From Palaeococcus pacificus DY20341 (lineage in GTDB: Archaea > Methanobacteriota_B > Thermococci > Thermococcales > Thermococcaceae), in contig NZ_CP006019.1 of NCBI RefSeq assembly GCF_000725425.1, forward strand, positions 1,054,001 to 1,118,000: a DNA stretch of 64,000 nucleotides, read 5' to 3'. The notes under the pieces were generated by a model. It saw only the letters and a list, made by a program, of their open reading frames with translations, had not been told where the DNA came from and ran no database searches. The position numbers and the translations under genes are program-made. How positions within the stretch are numbered: the first letter of the stretch is position 1; every line of letters starts with the position of its first letter. This document shows, in pieces, positions 62,049 to 64,000 of the stretch.

Positions 62049-62270
62049 TTTTTGTTGTTTTTCCTTTGTTTAAGTTGCTAAGGGTCGTTATGGGCTTAAA
62101 ACATGATTGGGGCTTTTAGAAGCTGAATTTAATTTTTTAAGTGATTTACGTTTCATAAGATTGACAAGGAATGTCATTGAAGTGGTTAATTGGCTAGTAT
62201 CCTAATTAAACGGGTTATAAAGTCCACAAACATTAAATATTTGAATCTCGAACTTATATTGGTGAAAGTA

Positions 62271-62894
62271 ATGACATATAGAACTGGACAGGTTGTATTA
62301 TGTGGCTTGTTATTACTTTCTGTGATTATGCTACCATGGGCCACAATCACTTCTAGAGCAACAATGGGGCTACTTTCAACAGACATATACACCCATAAAG
62401 TCGTTTATAAGATGAATACCATAGATGGAAGCTGGGGAGAATCGTATTCTTTTACAGAATTGCTGATAAGGCTTTCAAGTACAAAAACTTCAATGAGAGA
62501 TCCAGAAGAACTTTTGATAAGGGGTTTTGTAGTTAATTATGGTGAAAAGATGTTCTATTTAGCTGGTGTCACATCTATATTGGCAATAATTGGAGTAATA
62601 ATGGGATTCATTCGACCATATGAAAAAAGGAAGACGAGGTGGATATTAATCGGAACGGGGTTCTTAGGGCTTTTTGTGAGTTTGTACTATCTCTATGTAT
62701 TCAAAAGTGTGTTAAGTATGATAGGATATGATTATCCACTAGTTGCAGTGATTACAGGAGCACCGTTATCAGGAGTTCTTGGAGGTTCTACTTTGAAAAT
62801 GACCTATGGGTGGTTTTTAGCTTTGATTTCATCGATTTCGTTGATAGTCTACGGAAACAGTTTGAAAGTGGGATACGTCCACAAAAGTTGGTAA
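62271..62894 (+). CDS. Hypothetical four-helix membrane protein
   Basis: A 207-residue membrane protein with four helices: QVVLCGLLLLSVIMLPWATI, YLAGVTSILAIIGVIMGF, WILIGTGFLGLFVSLYYLY and GWFLALISSISLIVYG. A large extracellular loop lies between the first two. Start at ATG 62271 after GGTGAAAGTA. Not recognised; similar four-helix proteins occur in Thermococcales plasmids. Confidence 0.62.
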   Translation: MTYRTGQVVLCGLLLLSVIMLPWATITSRATMGLLSTDIYTHKVVYKMNTIDGSWGESYSFTELLIRLSSTKTSMRDPEELLIRGFVVNYGEKMFYLAGVTSILAIIGVIMGFIRPYEKRKTRWILIGTGFLGLFVSLYYLYVFKSVLSMIGYDYPLVAVITGAPLSGVLGGSTLKMTYGWFLALISSISLIVYGNSLKVGYVHKSW

Positions 62895-62924
62895 CAGCTA
62901 AAAATGGCACTAGTGTGATAACCT

Positions 62925-63449
62925 ATGCTAAACAAGGATTATGAGAGGGAGCTTAGGGAGAAAATAAAGGATTTGGGCCGTAAGTTAGGTTTTGAAGTGG
63001 CCGAGGAATGGACGCCGGAACCGTTAAGAAAAGAAGATAGGAGAGAGGTTTATATCCCAAGAATTGATGTTGTTTGGTATAAACGGGCCGATCCAAGGTT
63101 TGTTAAGTTTTTAAAGGCCATTAATGGGAAGATGAAAGAGAGAATGAGCGTTAATGATGGAGAGGAATGGCTTGGGATTTTACCGAAATATCGTGATGTT
63201 GATAAGGAGGTTGTTATTGGATTTGAGCTAGAATTAAGCGACAGGCCGACTAAATATATTTTGGGGGATATTGCTAACTTGTCTAGAATGTGCGATTATG
63301 GGTTTATTGTGATTAAAGACGTCGAGAATTTGGTTAAAAGAAGCATTAAGGCATCGAGAGCATTTAGTATATTGCATGGGGCCTCAAATGTGTTTGTGAT
63401 AAGTCCTGAAGAGCTAGAGGAAGTAATTAAAAAAATAGTTTTAAGGTGA
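62925..63449 (+). CDS. Hypothetical protein, possible PD-(D/E)XK-type nuclease
   Basis: A 174-residue protein with YIPRIDVVWYKR and VVIGFELELSDRPTKYILGDIANLSR, i.e. an Asp and an E-x-E with the spacing of the PD-(D/E)XK fold, and FIVIKDVENLVKRSIKASRAF after. It is a small, plasmid-type protein. No clear ribosome site precedes the ATG. It is followed 4 bases later by a membrane-protein gene, so one transcript is likely. Confidence 0.6.
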   Translation: MLNKDYERELREKIKDLGRKLGFEVAEEWTPEPLRKEDRREVYIPRIDVVWYKRADPRFVKFLKAINGKMKERMSVNDGEEWLGILPKYRDVDKEVVIGFELELSDRPTKYILGDIANLSRMCDYGFIVIKDVENLVKRSIKASRAFSILHGASNVFVISPEELEEVIKKIVLR

Positions 63450-63453
63450 TGCC

Positions 63454-64000
63454 ATGAGTAAAAGAAAAAAATCATCTAAGCACAACAAAGCCCCTAAAAC
63501 TACATCAGAAAATCCTGTTGATTCTAAGAAAAGACCACATAGATTGAAAAAGTTTACTTGGATAATCGTTGGAATTATACTTGGTTTAGTGTTATCCCCA
63601 CTACTTGAACCTGAGATATCATGGATGTATACAAAAATTGGAATATATGAAAAGCCAAACTTACGAGTTGAAATATTTTACAATCAACCAGAAACAGAAT
63701 CATATAAGATAGGAAAAGTCGTAGAGTCTTATGGAAACATTACCTGGAAAGATACGTATGAGATATATGCTGTCATGATAGAGAACAATGGCTACACACT
63801 TATCGAGGATTTTAGAATGAATATATATTTCCCAGGATGTGTTTTAACTTATGTTAAACTTCCCGTTGAAGGAACAGATTATGATATCATCTATCCCGGA
63901 TGGGCCAAAGTAATTATAAATGGAACAGAGTATTTTCCCAATTGTTATCAATCAATAAAGATATTCTCGGATGAGTTATCAAAAGAAGATGCTATTATAT
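63454..64000 (+). CDS. Membrane-anchored protein, 3' end missing
   Basis: ATG 63454, after GGTGATGCC, opens a frame to the window edge (182 codons). It starts with a basic stretch (MSKRKKSSKHNK ... KKRPHRLKKF), then one helix (TWIIVGIILGLVLSPLLE), then an extracellular beta-rich part (VFYNQP-like, NGYTLIEDFRMNIYFPG). It is cut at the right edge. Not recognised. Confidence 0.65.
   Translation, partial: MSKRKKSSKHNKAPKTTSENPVDSKKRPHRLKKFTWIIVGIILGLVLSPLLEPEISWMYTKIGIYEKPNLRVEIFYNQPETESYKIGKVVESYGNITWKDTYEIYAVMIENNGYTLIEDFRMNIYFPGCVLTYVKLPVEGTDYDIIYPGWAKVIINGTEYFPNCYQSIKIFSDELSKEDAII

Noticed and set aside
1-64000. CRISPR array or complete tRNA/rRNA gene
   Set aside because: No regularly spaced repeats and no complete tRNA fold was found on reading.

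Overview
The window is chromosomal DNA of a hyperthermophilic archaeon of the order Thermococcales, most likely a Thermococcus of moderate GC. The evidence is the gene set: ADP-forming acyl-CoA synthetase, an FtsZ of the archaeal FtsZ2 type, a KEOPS Cgi121 subunit, MptA-type GTP cyclohydrolase, archaeal FAD synthetase RibL, SMC with ScpA, type IA topoisomerase and FAU-1. Ribosome binding sites are mostly GGTG/GAGGTGA, and TATA boxes sit about 25 bases before starts. I found no rRNA, no complete tRNA and no CRISPR array.

Bases 1-52,000 are a compact core region. 1-2066: acyl-CoA synthetase (ADP-forming) alpha (cut by the window edge) and beta. 2119-11834: transporters, a pentapeptide-repeat potassium channel, a membrane-anchored endonuclease/exonuclease/phosphatase protein, a cysteine-synthase-like gene with an apparent frameshift, a GDT1-type membrane protein, an aminotransferase and Cgi121. 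12040-14595: a division/partition-like cluster (RHH regulator, FtsZ, ParA-type ATPase, small partner). 14659-20139 (minus): operon DUF4443 regulator-pyrF-PUA protein-ribL, then topA and a PfkB kinase. 20260-28026: a second PfkB kinase, queE, mptA, an HD phosphohydrolase, a KaiC-like ATPase and tldD/tldE. 28095-33606: a DUF4097 protein, a C69 peptidase, an FecCD-type importer lacking its binding protein, and a sugar-1-phosphate nucleotidyltransferase. 33695-37367: an iron block (feoA, feoB, FeoC-like protein, radical SAM protein) with three matching DtxR-like palindromes. 37495-48004: MFS, metallo-beta-lactamase, FAU-1, scpA, smc and methylmalonyl-CoA mutase. 48127-52010: an ABC exporter with a large secreted partner.

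From about 52,010 to the right edge the sequence becomes AT-rich, loosely packed and accessory. It holds a NERD nuclease, an OLD-like AAA ATPase overlapping a separate TOPRIM protein (a candidate defence pair), a decayed purA 3' fragment, a CoiA-like nuclease, a tyrosine integrase carrying the 3' half of tRNA-Val(CAC) inside its reading frame (an SSV-type att site), and then small unknown genes, two of them with PD-(D/E)XK-like motifs. Several stretches are remnants with stops or frameshifts. This looks like an integrated plasmid or virus, or a patchwork of several.

The most interesting items are the ATPase/TOPRIM pair, the unsplit but frameshifted integrase with its att site, the iron palindromes, the pentapeptide-repeat channel, and a PD-(D/E)XK reading frame at 31957-32340 that has no normal start codon.
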